Source: Bog-756 sp963727075
GTDB lineage: Bacteria; Actinomycetota; Acidimicrobiia; Acidimicrobiales; RAAP-2
DNA: 64,000 bases
Assembly: GCA_963727075.1 (NCBI GenBank)
Contig: CAVSET010000005.1
Location: forward strand, 1 to 64,000
Reading direction: 5' to 3'
Part shown: in pieces, positions 26,647-36,201 of the stretch
Layout: each line of letters starts with the position of its first letter
How positions within the stretch are numbered: the stretch's first letter is position 1
Program-made: the position numbers and the translations under genes
The notes under the pieces: model-generated
Seen by the model: the letters and a program-made list of their open reading frames with translations, nothing else
Told to the model about the DNA's origin: nothing
Databases searched by the model: none

Positions 26647-27830
26647 CCCCGGTGCCCGCCCTCCCGTTCACGGCCGACGACCTGGTGGCTGTGGCGACCG
26701 AGGCCGCCGGCCTCGACGACTTCGGCGAGCCCACCTGGCGGGAGGGCCTCGAGCGCATGCTCGAGGACCTCGACCGGTCGGCCCGGCTCAACGAGCTCGG
26801 CATGACCATCGTGCAGAGCGAGTTCACCGGCTACCTGACCAACCGGCTCCGCATTCTCGAGTGGCGGGCGACCCATCCGGCCGTGGCCGAGGGGGGGATC
26901 GCACGTCCCCTGGTCATCTGCGGCCAGCCCCGGACCGGGACCACCATCCTCTTCGACCTCCTGGCCCAGGACCCGGCCCACCGGGCCCCGCTCACCTGGG
27001 AGGTGGACTTCCCGGTACCGCCGCCCACCACCGCCACCTACGACAGCGACCCACGCATCGAGGAGTCTGAGGTCATGTCCGGCATGGCCGACCAGATCAT
27101 CCCCGGCTTCAGCGCCTTCCACCCCCTCGGGGCCCGTCTGGCCCAGGAGTGCGCCCGCATCACGGCCAGCGAGTTCCGCTCGATGATGTTCCAGACCCAG
27201 TTCGACGTCCCCGCCTACGAGGAGTGGCTGCTGCACGAGGCCGACCCCGCCCCGCTGTACCGCTGGCACCGCATCTACCTGCAGCACCTGCAGTCGGAGC
27301 ACGCCGCCCAGCGGTGGCTGATCAAGTCGCCGGCGCATCTCTGGCACCTCGGGGCGCTGATGGCCGAGTACCCCGACGCCGTGGTCATCCAGACCCACCG
27401 CGACCCCTTGACGGTGATCACGTCGATCAGTGCCCTGGTGGCCCACCTGCGTCGCATGGCCAGCGACCACAGCTCGGTGGCCCGGGCCGCCGCCCAGTAC
27501 AGCGAGGACATCTTCCTCGGCCTCGAACGGTCCCTGGCCGCCCGGAGCGACGGGACCCTCCCACCCGAGCAGGTCATCGACGTACAGTTCGCCTCGTTCA
27601 TGGCCGATCCGTTCGCCACCATCGGGGCCGTCTACGACCAGCTGGGCCTGGACCTCACCGCCGAGGCCGAGTCACGGATGCGCGAGTTCCTGGCCACCCA
27701 CCCCGGCGACGGGGGCGGTGGGGGGTCCCGGTACTCGTGGGCCGACACCGGCCTCGACGCCCACGCCCTCCGGGAGCGCGCCGCTCCCTACCAGGAGTAC
27801 TTCGGGGTGCCCACCGAGGGGCTGGTCTGA
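26643..27830 (+). CDS. Sulfotransferase family protein
   Basis: ATG at 26643 overlaps the DUF1214 stop. The 395-residue protein has ARPLVICGQPRTGTTILFDL, with the 5'-PAPS loop at residues 94-101, then WLIKSPAHLWHLGALMAEYP and VVIQTHRDPLTVITSISALV, with the 3'-phosphate site. This is the Sulfotransfer_3 (PF13469) pattern typical of mycobacteria and Acidimicrobiia. It would move sulfate from PAPS to a hydroxyl, perhaps of a lipid or sterol. No PAPS synthesis genes are seen here. Confidence 0.88.
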   Translation: MTPVPALPFTADDLVAVATEAAGLDDFGEPTWREGLERMLEDLDRSARLNELGMTIVQSEFTGYLTNRLRILEWRATHPAVAEGGIARPLVICGQPRTGTTILFDLLAQDPAHRAPLTWEVDFPVPPPTTATYDSDPRIEESEVMSGMADQIIPGFSAFHPLGARLAQECARITASEFRSMMFQTQFDVPAYEEWLLHEADPAPLYRWHRIYLQHLQSEHAAQRWLIKSPAHLWHLGALMAEYPDAVVIQTHRDPLTVITSISALVAHLRRMASDHSSVARAAAQYSEDIFLGLERSLAARSDGTLPPEQVIDVQFASFMADPFATIGAVYDQLGLDLTAEAESRMREFLATHPGDGGGGGSRYSWADTGLDAHALRERAAPYQEYFGVPTEGLV

Positions 27831-27847
27831 GTGGCAGGACCGGCCGG

Positions 27848-28232
27848 TCACTCGGCGGCGGTCGTCGCCGAGTGGGCGGCCACCTGGTCGTCGATCTGGT
27901 GGAGGTCGAAGTAGTCCCGCCACCGGGTGACCAGCCCGTCGGCATCCACGTCCACCACCGTGCACCCGTGGATCTCGACGGGGACCGAGCCCCCCAGGGT
28001 CCCCCGGCCGATCCACTCGAAGGCGCCGCCCCGTTCGTCACCGTGGACCCAGCTGATCTCCTGTCGCCAGTCGGGGAACGAGGCCCTGGGTCATCTCCTC
28101 GATGGCGGCCAGGTCCGAGGTGGGCTGGTTGACCGGGTCGCTGAACAGCGCCCCGGGGGCGAAGAAGGACGGGAAGTCGCCCTCGGGCCCGAGGGCGTGC
28201 TCGAGACGTCCTGCCCACGATGACCAGTCCAT
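27848..28232 (-). CDS. SnoaL-like/NTF2-fold protein, one frameshift
   Basis: ATG at 28232 begins MDWSSWAGRLEHALGPEGDF, continuing with SFFAPGALFSDPVNQPTSDL. The frame breaks at the GGGG run 28073-28076 and resumes as DWRQEISWVHGDERGGAFEW, VEIHGCTVVDVDADG and TRWRDYFDLHQIDDQ before TGA. DYFDLHQID is a hallmark of SnoaL/NTF2-like isomerase and dehydratase relatives. One base removed from the G run restores a roughly 128-residue protein. It diverges from the second amidohydrolase gene. Confidence 0.75.
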
Positions 28233-28329
28233 GACGGCCACCGTACCGCTCCCGTCGCCCTGCCGGAGCGTCCCGCAGTAGTCTGCGCCTGAACGGGTGG
28301 GGGACCCGAACCCGGGGGAGGTGAGAGGG

Positions 28330-29699
28330 ATGGCAGCACACGGCGACGACCCGGCCACCGGGCGGCCCTATGTGGTGGTGTCGGCCGACGCCCATGCCGC
28401 GCCGGACACCCTGGAGGACTTCCTCTCCTATGTGGACCCGGGCGACCGCGAGGCGGTGGCCGCCTTCGGGGACCTCTCGGCCGTGGCCATCCCCATGTTC
28501 GGGGGGGTCGATCCCGGCGAGGTCGACGACGCCGACGCCGTGCGGGCGGTGGCCACCCGGCGGCTGGCCGGGATGGGCGTGGACACCGAGGCCGCCTCGG
28601 ACGTGGTTGGCCCGGTACGGCGAGGAGTGGGTCTTCCCCTCCGACGCCGGGGGCCGCCGCTTGGCCTATCTCGAGACACAGGGCATCCACGCCGAGGTGG
28701 TGTTCCCCGGCCCGGTGCTGGCCGGCGGGCTGTCCCCGGCCATGTACCTCGGTGGCCACTCGTCCAAGAACCTCGAGATGGTGTGGCCCGCCCTGTGGGC
28801 CTACTACCGGTGGCTGGCCGAGTTCGTGGCCGCCGCCCCCGGGCGTCGGACCGGCTGCCTCCCCATCGATCTCCATGACATGGACCGGGCGGTGGAGGCC
28901 ATCGCCTGGGCGCGGGAGCACGGCATCCACGGGGGGGTCATGCTGCCGGCCATGTCCCTGCGCACCGGGCTGCCCGGCTACGCCGACGAGTACTACGAAC
29001 CGCTGTGGAGCGCCTGCGAGGAGCACGGCGTCGTGGTCAACCTGCACACCGGCGCCTCGGGCTCGGCCACCGACGCCAAGCAGCTCTACGACGCCAAGCA
29101 CGGGGGCTTCCTCGGACTCTACGAGGTGTTCGTGTTCACCCGTCGACCCCTGTGGTTCCTGATCTTCGGCGGCGTCTTCGACCGGCACCCCGACTTCAAG
29201 GTGGTGGTCACGGAGAACGGCGTGCAGTGGCTGCCCTCGCTGGTGCGGGACATGGAGTCCTTCTTCGACACCCACGGCGGGGCCCCGGTGCGCTCCTACC
29301 TGCCCATGCGCCCCTCGGAGTACTTCGACCGGCACGTGTTCCTGGGCGGTTCGCTCATGAACCGCGCCGAGGCCGAGATGCGGGAGGAGATCGGGGTGGA
29401 TCGGCTCATGTGGGGGGCGGACTACCCCCACCTCGAGGGAGCCGCCCCGGTGCACCGCCTGGTCCTGCGCCAGGTGTTCGGCGGGATGCCCGAAGGCCGA
29501 CCTCCGTCGGATCCTGGGGGGCAACGCCTGTCGGCTGTTCGGGTTCGACGACGGCCTGCTCCAGGAGGTGGCCGACCGGGTCGGCCCCACGGTGGCCGAC
29601 CTGTCCGCGCCGGTCACCATGGACGAGATCCCCGAGACCTTCAGCTGGAGCCTGGCCCGGCCCGTGCCGCTGGTCGCCTCGGCCGGTGGACCGTCCTGA
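28330..29699 (+). CDS. Amidohydrolase-related (Amidohydro_2) protein, frameshifted
   Basis: ATG at 28330 (or GTG 28321) opens YVVVSADAHAAPDTLEDFL with the D-x-H metal motif. The chain continues as GIHAEVVFPGPVLAGG, VVVNLHTGASGSATDAKQL, VVVTENGVQWLPSLVRDMES and RLMWGADYPHLEGAAPVHR, ending GNACRLFGFDDGLLQEVADR. It belongs to the same ACMSD-like branch as the 21764-22960 enzyme but is only distantly similar. Indels near 28605 and 29493 split it. It heads a plus-strand run with an acyl-CoA synthetase and an SRPBCC protein. Confidence 0.85.
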
Positions 29700-29737
29700 G
29701 CGGGGGTGCCGGAGCGCGGCCACCGTCGGGTCGCACC

Positions 29738-31288
29738 GTGACTGAGCTCCTGACCGACCAGCTGCGGACCATGGCCGCGGCCTACCCCGACGAGACCGCC
29801 TACCGGAACCTCGGGGACGACACCTCGATCACCTTCGACCGGTGGGAGCGCCAGTCCAACCGGCTGGCCCGCGGGCTCGTCGACCGGGGGGTGGCCCGGG
29901 GCGACCGGGTGGCCATCCTGATGGAGGCCGACCACATCCTCGACTGGATCGTGACCTACAGCGCCGTCCACAAGGTGGGCGCGGTGGCCGTCCCGCTCAA
30001 CAACCGCCTCTCCCCGCCGGAGGTGCGCGGCATCCTGGAGCACGCCGAGGTCACCGCCGTGGTGGCCAGCGGCTCGTACGGCGACTCGGTCGGCCCGCTG
30101 ATCGGCCGGCTCGCCCTCCCTGGCGCCTGGTGGCCACGGTCGGGCGGTCCGGGCATCGAAGGCGCGGTCGACCTCGAGGAGCGTGAAGGCCGACGACGAC
30201 GGCCCCATCCAGGCGCCGCTCGGCGGCGACGACCTGGCCGACATCATGTACACCTCGGGGACCACCGGCCGGCCCAAGGGGGTGGCCGTCCGCCACTGGC
30301 CAGGTGGCCCGGGTGCCCAACCAGCTGCCCGAGTGGCAGGGGACCGGATGGCTGACCGCCTCCCCGGTGTTCACCTTCGCCGGACTGGGCTTCATCCACA
30401 ACCCGATGAAGGCGGGGATGGTCGTCCTCCACCTGCCGACCTTCGACGCCGGCCGGTGGCTCGAGCCATCGTGGAGCGGGAGCGGCCGCCCTCGGCCTTC
30501 GTGGTGCCGGCCATGGCCCAACTGCTCATCCACCATCCCGGAGTTCGAGTCGGCCGACCTGACCAGCCTGCGCCTGCTGGTGCTGGGCAGCGCCCCGCTG
30601 GCCCCGAACACCCTCCGGGGCCTGCAGGCCAAGCTGCCCGGGGCCGCCGTGCTCAACAGCTACGGCATGACCGAGGGCGGGCACGCCACCTTCACCATGG
30701 ATCCCGAGGCGGCCCGGACCCGACCCGGGGCGGTGGGCCGGCCGACCCCGCCGGTCGAGGTCCGGATCGTCGACGAGGACGGGCAGGAGCTGCGCCACCG
30801 GGGAGGTGGGCGAGGTCCTGACCCGGAACCCCGACGGCCACCGCGAGTACTACCGGGACGCCGAGGCCACCGCCCGCCAGTGGGAGGGCGGGTGGCTGCA
30901 CACGGGTGACCTCGGTCATCTCGATGCCGACGGCTACCTGTACATCGTGGGCCGGAAGAAGGAGATGATCGTCCGCGGGGGGATGAACGTCTACGCCGAC
31001 GACGTGGAGGCGGCCCTGCACGCCCACCCGGACGTGGTCGAGGCCGCCGTGGTGGGCATTCCCCACGACGTGCTGGGCGAGGACGTCGCCGCCTACGTGG
31101 TGCTGCGCCCGGGCTCGGCGGCCACCGCCGAGGCGCTGGTCGGCTTCGCCGGCCAGCGCCTGGCCGACTACAAGGTGCCCCGCCGGGTGGTGGTGGTGAC
31201 CGAGCTGCCGAGGAACGCCGGCGGCAAGGTGGTCAAGGCCCGGCTGGCGTCGGCCGCCGTGGTGCACGACACCGGGGCCGGCCGGTGA
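29738..31288 (+). CDS. Acyl-CoA synthetase (AMP-binding), several frameshifts
   Basis: GTG at 29738 begins VTELLTDQLRTMAAAYPDET. Adenylation motifs are present in three frames: DIMYTSGTTGRPKGVAVRH (A3 P-loop), LNSYGMTEGGHATFTM (A5), GGWLHTGDLGHLDADGYLYI (A7) and GRKKEMIVRGGMNVYADDVE (A8). The A10 lysine lies in PRNAGGKVVKARL. It activates a carboxylic acid to its CoA thioester through an adenylate. Indels near 30180, 30295, 30465, 30535 and 30800 break the frame. The protein is otherwise full length (about 515 residues) and belongs to the lipid/aromatic acid cluster. Confidence 0.9.
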
Positions 31289-31352
31289 GCGTCGCCCGCC
31301 GCTGAGGGTCGAGAGAGGACGTTGATGCGCGACCGAGACGGGAGACCGGCAC

Positions 31353-31845
31353 GTGCAGGTACATAACTTCGACTTCGTCGTCGACGGGACACCCGAGGAG
31401 GTCTGGGACGTGATCTGGAAGCGGACCCGGGTCGGCGTCGAAGACCGATACGGTCACCATCGAGATCTACCACCCCGGCGACGAGGAGGGGAACGGCCTG
31501 GTCCGCCACTGTCACTTCCCGGTCCCCCGGTACCTGCTGTCCAAGGGCCGGGCCCAGTCGTGGGAGTGGATCACCGAGGCCCGGCGTCCGGTGTCGTGGC
31601 GGTACGACGCGGTGGGCAAGCCCCTGTGGTCCCGGGCCTCGGGACTGACCCGGCTGGAGGACCTGGGCGGGGGGAGGACCCGGGTCCACTTCCGCGAGAC
31701 CTACGAGGTGTTCAACCCGGTGATGCGGGTCCTGTTCGAGAAGCGGGTGCACCACTTCATCTCCAAGGACAACGACAAGCTCATCGAGGCCTCCATCGTG
31801 CGGTCGCTGGAGAAGCTGCACGAAAGGAAGGCCGACCCGGCCTGA
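31353..31845 (+). CDS. SRPBCC-fold protein, one frameshift
   Basis: GTG at 31353 starts VQVHNFDFVVDGTPEEVWDV. After an indel near 31437 it reads DTVTIEIYHPGDEEGNGLVR, SWEWITEARRPVSWRYDAVG, TRLEDLGGGRTRVHFRETY and KDNDKLIEASIVRSLEKLHE. This is the START/SRPBCC hydrophobic-ligand-binding fold. It follows the acyl-CoA synthetase by 64 nt and probably handles the same class of lipid-like molecule. Confidence 0.72.
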
Positions 31846-31879
31846 GCCCCGGCCGTCCCCGTCACCGCAGTGGCGTCGC

Positions 31880-33064
31880 TCAGGCCGCCGCTGTTGCCGC
31901 GCCGACCGGGGTGGCGGTCCTCGTGGCTCCCCACCCCGGTCCCCGCACCACGTGGGAGATGCGCTCGACCCACCCGGTCGAGTCGGCCACGTCCCGCAGC
32001 ATGGCGGCGAACTCGTGCGTGGCGATGGCGCCGGGGTTGAAGGTCTTGATGTCCTTGGTCAGCCCGTAGACCACCGGTTGCCCCTCCCGCTCGAAGGTGC
32101 CGAACAGCCGGTCCCACACGATCAGGATGCTGCCGTGGTTGCGGTCCAGGTACTGCGAGTTGGAGCCGTGGTGCACCCGGTGGTGGGAGGGGGAGTTGAG
32201 CACCTCCTCGGGTGGGCCGAGACGGCCGATGGTCTCGGTGTGGATCCAGAACTGGTAGAGCAGGTTGACCCCTCGGGCCGTGGCCACCAGCTCGGGGGAG
32301 ATCCCGGCCAGGCAGAGGAGTCCGTAGGGCACCGAGGTGCCGAGGGTGTCGGCCACCGGCTGGCGCAGCGCGGTGGACAGGTTGTAGCGCTCGCTGGAGT
32401 GATGGACCACGTGGATGGCCCACAGGTGGCGGCTCTCGTGCATGAAGCGGTGGTTCCAGTAGTAGATGAAGTCCCACCCGAGGACGGCCAGGGCCACCGC
32501 CACGGGTCCCCGGCCCAGGTCGGGAAGCCGGCGCCGGGCCCACAGGCGCCGGGGTTCGGTGCGCTCGGCCCAGGTGGCGGCCAGGGCCAGGCCGGTCAGG
32601 GCGATCGTGGTCACCCCACCGACCGCGGCCACCCGCCGGGCCCGATCGGACGCCTCGACCTCGACCGGCCGGGCCGCCGTTCCGTCGGAGGATCCGTCGC
32701 CGGCACCGGCCCGGGGTGGCGGGACCGCCGTTGGCGGCCGGGTCCGGCCCGACCGCCGCACCGCCCGGTCGGCCACGGTGGTCACGGCTGCCGCGCCCAC
32801 CGCCAGTGCCACCACGACCCGTCCCGTGCGCCCGTGGCCGAGCCGGAACGGGCGCAGCAACCGGGGTACGACGAACGGCGCCACCAGGCTCCCCGTCCCC
32901 ATGGCCAGGCTGGCCAGCGTGTCGCGACGCTCGTAGTCGCCGGCGGACGGCCCCTCACGCCGCGCCCGTCGACGCAACCACACGTACTCGACGGCCATGC
33001 TCCCGAAGTAGAAGGGAACGGCCAGCACGGTGAGGTCCCTGGCTGGTGCGCGTTCGGTTCCCAT
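31880..33064 (-). CDS. Sterol desaturase/fatty acid hydroxylase family membrane enzyme
   Basis: The 394-residue protein has N-terminal membrane helices and then the three histidine boxes of the di-iron family (PF04116): YYWNHRFMHESRHLWAIH, VVHHSSERYNLS and SPSHHRVHHGSNSQYLDRNH. It would hydroxylate or desaturate a sterol or fatty-acyl chain using O2. The ATG at 33064 shares one base with the thiolase stop (TGATG), so it is coupled to the thiolase and DUF35 genes upstream. Confidence 0.88.
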   Translation of the reverse strand: MGTERAPARDLTVLAVPFYFGSMAVEYVWLRRRARREGPSAGDYERRDTLASLAMGTGSLVAPFVVPRLLRPFRLGHGRTGRVVVALAVGAAAVTTVADRAVRRSGRTRPPTAVPPPRAGAGDGSSDGTAARPVEVEASDRARRVAAVGGVTTIALTGLALAATWAERTEPRRLWARRRLPDLGRGPVAVALAVLGWDFIYYWNHRFMHESRHLWAIHVVHHSSERYNLSTALRQPVADTLGTSVPYGLLCLAGISPELVATARGVNLLYQFWIHTETIGRLGPPEEVLNSPSHHRVHHGSNSQYLDRNHGSILIVWDRLFGTFEREGQPVVYGLTKDIKTFNPGAIATHEFAAMLRDVADSTGWVERISHVVRGPGWGATRTATPVGAATAAA

Positions 33065-34188
33065 CAGGCCACCAGGACCGTCACGCAGGCGTTGGCGCCC
33101 CGTCCGATCACGTGGGCCAGTCCCACCCGGGCCCCGTCGACCTGCCGGTCCCCGGCACCGCCCCGCAGCTGTCTCACCAGCTCGACCACCTGGCCCAGGG
33201 CCGACGCACCCAGGGGCTCGCCCTTGGACAACAGCCCGCCGGAGGGGTTGACGGGCAGGCGTCCCCCGACGTCGGCGTCACCCGCCGCCAGCACGGCGGC
33301 CTGACCGCCCGGCGCGCACAGGCCCAGCTCGGCCCAGGCCAGCAGCTCGCGGGCGGCATCGGTGTCCTGGCACTCGACCACGTCGACGTCGTCGGGGCCC
33401 AGGCCGGCCTGGGCGTAGGCGTCCTGGGCGGCCAGGGTGGTGGGAGGGGTGATGGCGCCGTCGTCGATCCCGCTGAGGGGGGAGTCCTCGCCGAGGACAC
33501 TGCCGGGCAGGTGCGACCGCAGCGAGATGCCGGCCAGGCGCACCCCGTCCGTCGATCGCTCGAGGACGACGGCGGCCGCTCCCTCGTTGGGTGAGCACAG
33601 CATGAACAGGGTGAGCGGCGGGCAGATCATCCGGGAGGCCAGGACCTCCTCGGCGCTCACCGGCTTGGTGAACATGGCGTCAGGGTTGGCCACGCCGTGC
33701 CGTCGGTTCTTGACCACCACCTGGGCCAGATGGTCCTCGGTGAGGCCGGTGTCGGCCAGCAGCCGCTGGGCCCGGAGGGCGAAGAAGGCCGGTGCCGGGC
33801 TGAGACCGGCCGCTTCCTGCCACGGGGCGAAGAACGAGGACCGGATGATCCCCTTGGGCATCTTCTCGATCCCGAAGACCAGCACCCGGTCGTACTGACC
33901 CGAGGCGACCGACGCCGCCCCCAGCTGCAGGGCGGCGCCCCCTGACGCACAGCCGGCCTCCACGTCGTAGATGGGGATGCCGGTGCCGGCCAGGGCGGCG
34001 AGTACCCGGTGCCCGGCGGCCACGCCGCCGTAGGCCGTCCCGCAGAACGCCGCCTGCACGTCCCCGACGCCTAGGCCGGACTCGGTCAGCGCCGCCCGGA
34101 CCGCCGTCACCCCCATGGCCGTCCCGGTCAGGTCGCCGAAGCGGCCGAACGGGTGGAGGCCCACCCCGGTGATCCGCACCTCGGTCAC
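33064..34188 (-). CDS. Thiolase-fold protein (lipid-transfer/Ltp2 type) lacking the catalytic His
   Basis: GTG at 34188 gives 374 residues: VRITGVGLHPFGRFGD, VEAGCASGGAALQLGAASVA with the nucleophile-position Cys, FMLCSPNEGAAAVVLERS, and LPVNPSGGLLSKGEPLGASA. In classical thiolases the last motif is GHPxGAxG; here the histidine is Glu (GEPLGAS). Non-thiolytic members such as the Ltp2 steroid side-chain aldolase also depart from the thiolase catalytic set and need a DUF35 partner, and one is encoded directly upstream with a GTGA overlap. An aldolase or lyase role in steroid or branched acyl-CoA breakdown is therefore more likely than thiolysis. Confidence 0.8.
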   Translation of the reverse strand: MTEVRITGVGLHPFGRFGDLTGTAMGVTAVRAALTESGLGVGDVQAAFCGTAYGGVAAGHRVLAALAGTGIPIYDVEAGCASGGAALQLGAASVASGQYDRVLVFGIEKMPKGIIRSSFFAPWQEAAGLSPAPAFFALRAQRLLADTGLTEDHLAQVVVKNRRHGVANPDAMFTKPVSAEEVLASRMICPPLTLFMLCSPNEGAAAVVLERSTDGVRLAGISLRSHLPGSVLGEDSPLSGIDDGAITPPTTLAAQDAYAQAGLGPDDVDVVECQDTDAARELLAWAELGLCAPGGQAAVLAAGDADVGGRLPVNPSGGLLSKGEPLGASALGQVVELVRQLRGGAGDRQVDGARVGLAHVIGRGANACVTVLVA

Positions 34189-34592
34189 GGGCGGAACACC
34201 CAGGTGATCGAGGGCTCCCCGTCGGGCCCTGGCACCTCCTCGCCGTCCAGGTGCACGGGAACGCCCCGGGCCAGGCCCTCGCCCTCGAGCCGGGACACCA
34301 CCCGGAGCATGGGGTCCCCGTCGAGCTCGACGATGCCCAGCCCGTAGGGGACCGGTCCCGAGTACCCGGGTGGCGCGACGGTCACCGTGGTGTGGAGCCA
34401 CACCGTCCCGCGGCGGGGAAGGTCGACCGGCTGGATGTCGTCGGCCCCGGTGAACGGGCAGACCGGGTTGGGTGGGAAGTGCCGGAACCCGCTGCCCGGC
34501 GACCAGCCGCCCAACAGGGTGACCCCGTCGTCGTCGACGCGCAGGACGGTCGGGTCGATGGGTCGAGGCGACACGTCAGGACTATGGCACAT
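34185..34592 (-). CDS. DUF35 OB-fold protein, partner of the thiolase
   Basis: The 135-residue protein has a short N-terminal part with VCPFTGADD, and an OB-fold part with RRGTVWLHTTVTVAPPGYSG, PYGLGIVELDGDPMLRVVSR and VPVHLDGEEV. DUF35 proteins pair with thiolase-fold enzymes (for example ChsH2 with Ltp2). The usual zinc ribbon needs four cysteines; only the one in VCPF remains in that region. It may keep only the OB-fold scaffolding role. Translation is coupled to the thiolase. Confidence 0.75.
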   Translation of the reverse strand: MCHSPDVSPRPIDPTVLRVDDDGVTLLGGWSPGSGFRHFPPNPVCPFTGADDIQPVDLPRRGTVWLHTTVTVAPPGYSGPVPYGLGIVELDGDPMLRVVSRLEGEGLARGVPVHLDGEEVPGPDGEPSITWVFRP

Positions 34593-34613
34593 GTCATCGG
34601 GCGCCGCCCGGGC

Positions 34614-35231
34614 TCAGCCCCAGTCGGGGCGCAGTCGCCCGCCGTCGGGATCGGGACGGAACACGGGCATGGAGCCGAGCGCCACCACCCGGTCGGCGTC
34701 GGTGCCCAGCGCGTCCCGCCAGCCCCGCCCCTCGGTCATCAGCACGCCGACGGCCACCGGCTCGGCGTCGGCCCGACGGACCAGGGAGAGGGCCGCTGCC
34801 GTGGACGCCCCGGTGGAGATGACGTCGTCGACCACCGCCACCCGCCGGCCTCGCACCGCCCCGACCCGGGCCGGATCCATCCGCAGGGTCTGCCGGCCGT
34901 CGGTGGTGATCGACCGCACCGGCTGGGCCAGGGACTCGCCCAGGTGGATCTTGGGTGTCTTGTGCAGGATCACGTAGTCGTCGAGCCCCAGGGCCCGACT
35001 GACCTCGATGGCCAGCGGGATGCCCATGGTGGCCACCGACACCACCAGCTCGGGGCGGAAGGGGGCCAGGAGCGCGGCGAGCTCCCGTCCGGCGGTCTCG
35101 GCGAAGGCCACGCCGAGGTCGACGCAGATGAGCAGGGCAATGGTGCAGTCGTCGGCCACGGGCACCAGGGGGAGGCCGACCGACTGGGAGCCCACGGTGG
35201 TGCGATAGGTCTGCGACATGTCCATGGCCAT
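34614..35231 (-). CDS. Phosphoribosyltransferase (adenine/xanthine PRT-like)
   Basis: ATG at 35231 (MAMDMSQTYRTTVG; 35225 is an alternative) gives 205 residues. ELVVSVATMGIPLAIEVSRA is the PRT core, and VAVVDDVISTGASTAAALSL is the 13-residue PRPP-binding signature. It joins a base to PRPP for salvage, or serves as a PRPP sensor. Substrate choice between adenine and xanthine/guanine cannot be settled by eye. It diverges from the TetR-like regulator at 35372. Confidence 0.85.
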   Translation of the reverse strand: MAMDMSQTYRTTVGSQSVGLPLVPVADDCTIALLICVDLGVAFAETAGRELAALLAPFRPELVVSVATMGIPLAIEVSRALGLDDYVILHKTPKIHLGESLAQPVRSITTDGRQTLRMDPARVGAVRGRRVAVVDDVISTGASTAAALSLVRRADAEPVAVGVLMTEGRGWRDALGTDADRVVALGSMPVFRPDPDGGRLRPDWG

Positions 35232-35371
35232 GACTCTCCCTCCCCTCCCCCCGGGGCGCAACCGGCCGTTGCGCCCACCCCTGGCGTAGAGTTCAGGCAG
35301 GGCACCGAACCGACGACGATGCTTCCGCCGGGAGGGGTCCGACTCGAGGTGGGGACCTGGGGATCGGAGCG

Positions 35372-36175
35372 ATGGCCGCACAGCGCCAATCGAAGCTGAA
35401 CCGAGACGAGCTCCGATCGCTCCTGCTCGAGACCGGCCGGACCCTGCTCATCGAGGAGGGCATGGGCTCCGGGGTGGACAACCTCACCTTCAAGCGGGTG
35501 TTCGAGCGGGTCGAGGCCGACACCGGCCGCCGCATCTCCAACGCCTCGGTCATCCGACGGGTGTGGGAGAACCTGGCCGACTACCAGGCCGACGTGCTCG
35601 TCGCCATCGCCGCCCAGGACGGGCTGGGTGAGTTCGAAGGGACCTTCGCGGCACTCACGCCGCTCTTCGAGTCCCTCGACCTGTCCACGCCCGAGGCCCG
35701 CGACCGTTCACTGCTCGAGGTGTGCCGGGTGGGCGGGGCGGCCAACATCCTGGCGCGGTTGGAGTCGCCGGACTGGTGGCTGTGGATCTCGGTCTGGGCC
35801 CTGGCCATGACCGACACCCTGGTCGACGACGTCGACCGTCGCGTCGGTCATCAACAGCGGATCCGCGAGGCCCTGTTGGACGGCTATGAAAGCTTCACCC
35901 ACCTGTGGGAGGACGCCTACACCGGCTTGGCCGCGTTGCTGGGCATGCGGGCCCGGGCGCCGCTCACCGTCCGGCAGTTCACGGTGGCCATCGGGGCCCT
36001 GGCCGAAGGGTGCTCGCTCCGTCAGCGCCTCGACCCGGAGATGCTGGGCATCCTGCGCCCCACCGGGCCCAACGGTGAGGACCAGGAGTGGACGGTCTTC
36101 GCCATCGGCCTCGAGGCGCTCCAGCGCCAGTTCTTCGAGCCCGATCCCGACTGGGTGCCGACGCCGCCTGGGTGA
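35372..36175 (+). CDS. TetR-like regulator with extended, atypical HTH (paralogue A)
   Basis: The 267-residue protein starts KLNRDELRSLLLETGRTLLI. The DNA-binding region reads NLTFKRVFERVEADTGRRIS then NASVIRRVWENLADYQADVL, longer than the usual TetR helix-turn-helix. The C-terminal half has LLEVCRVGGAANILARLESP, FTVAIGALAEGCSLRQRLDP and FAIGLEALQRQFFEPDPDWV. It aligns end to end with the protein at 41565-42344. It probably controls the adjoining lipid-catabolic genes or itself. The divergent gap 35232-35371 has a possible -10 TAGAGT near 35287. Confidence 0.72.
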   Translation: MAAQRQSKLNRDELRSLLLETGRTLLIEEGMGSGVDNLTFKRVFERVEADTGRRISNASVIRRVWENLADYQADVLVAIAAQDGLGEFEGTFAALTPLFESLDLSTPEARDRSLLEVCRVGGAANILARLESPDWWLWISVWALAMTDTLVDDVDRRVGHQQRIREALLDGYESFTHLWEDAYTGLAALLGMRARAPLTVRQFTVAIGALAEGCSLRQRLDPEMLGILRPTGPNGEDQEWTVFAIGLEALQRQFFEPDPDWVPTPPG

Positions 36176-36201
36176 AGCGGGCCACGCCCTACCGTGGGGA
36201 C

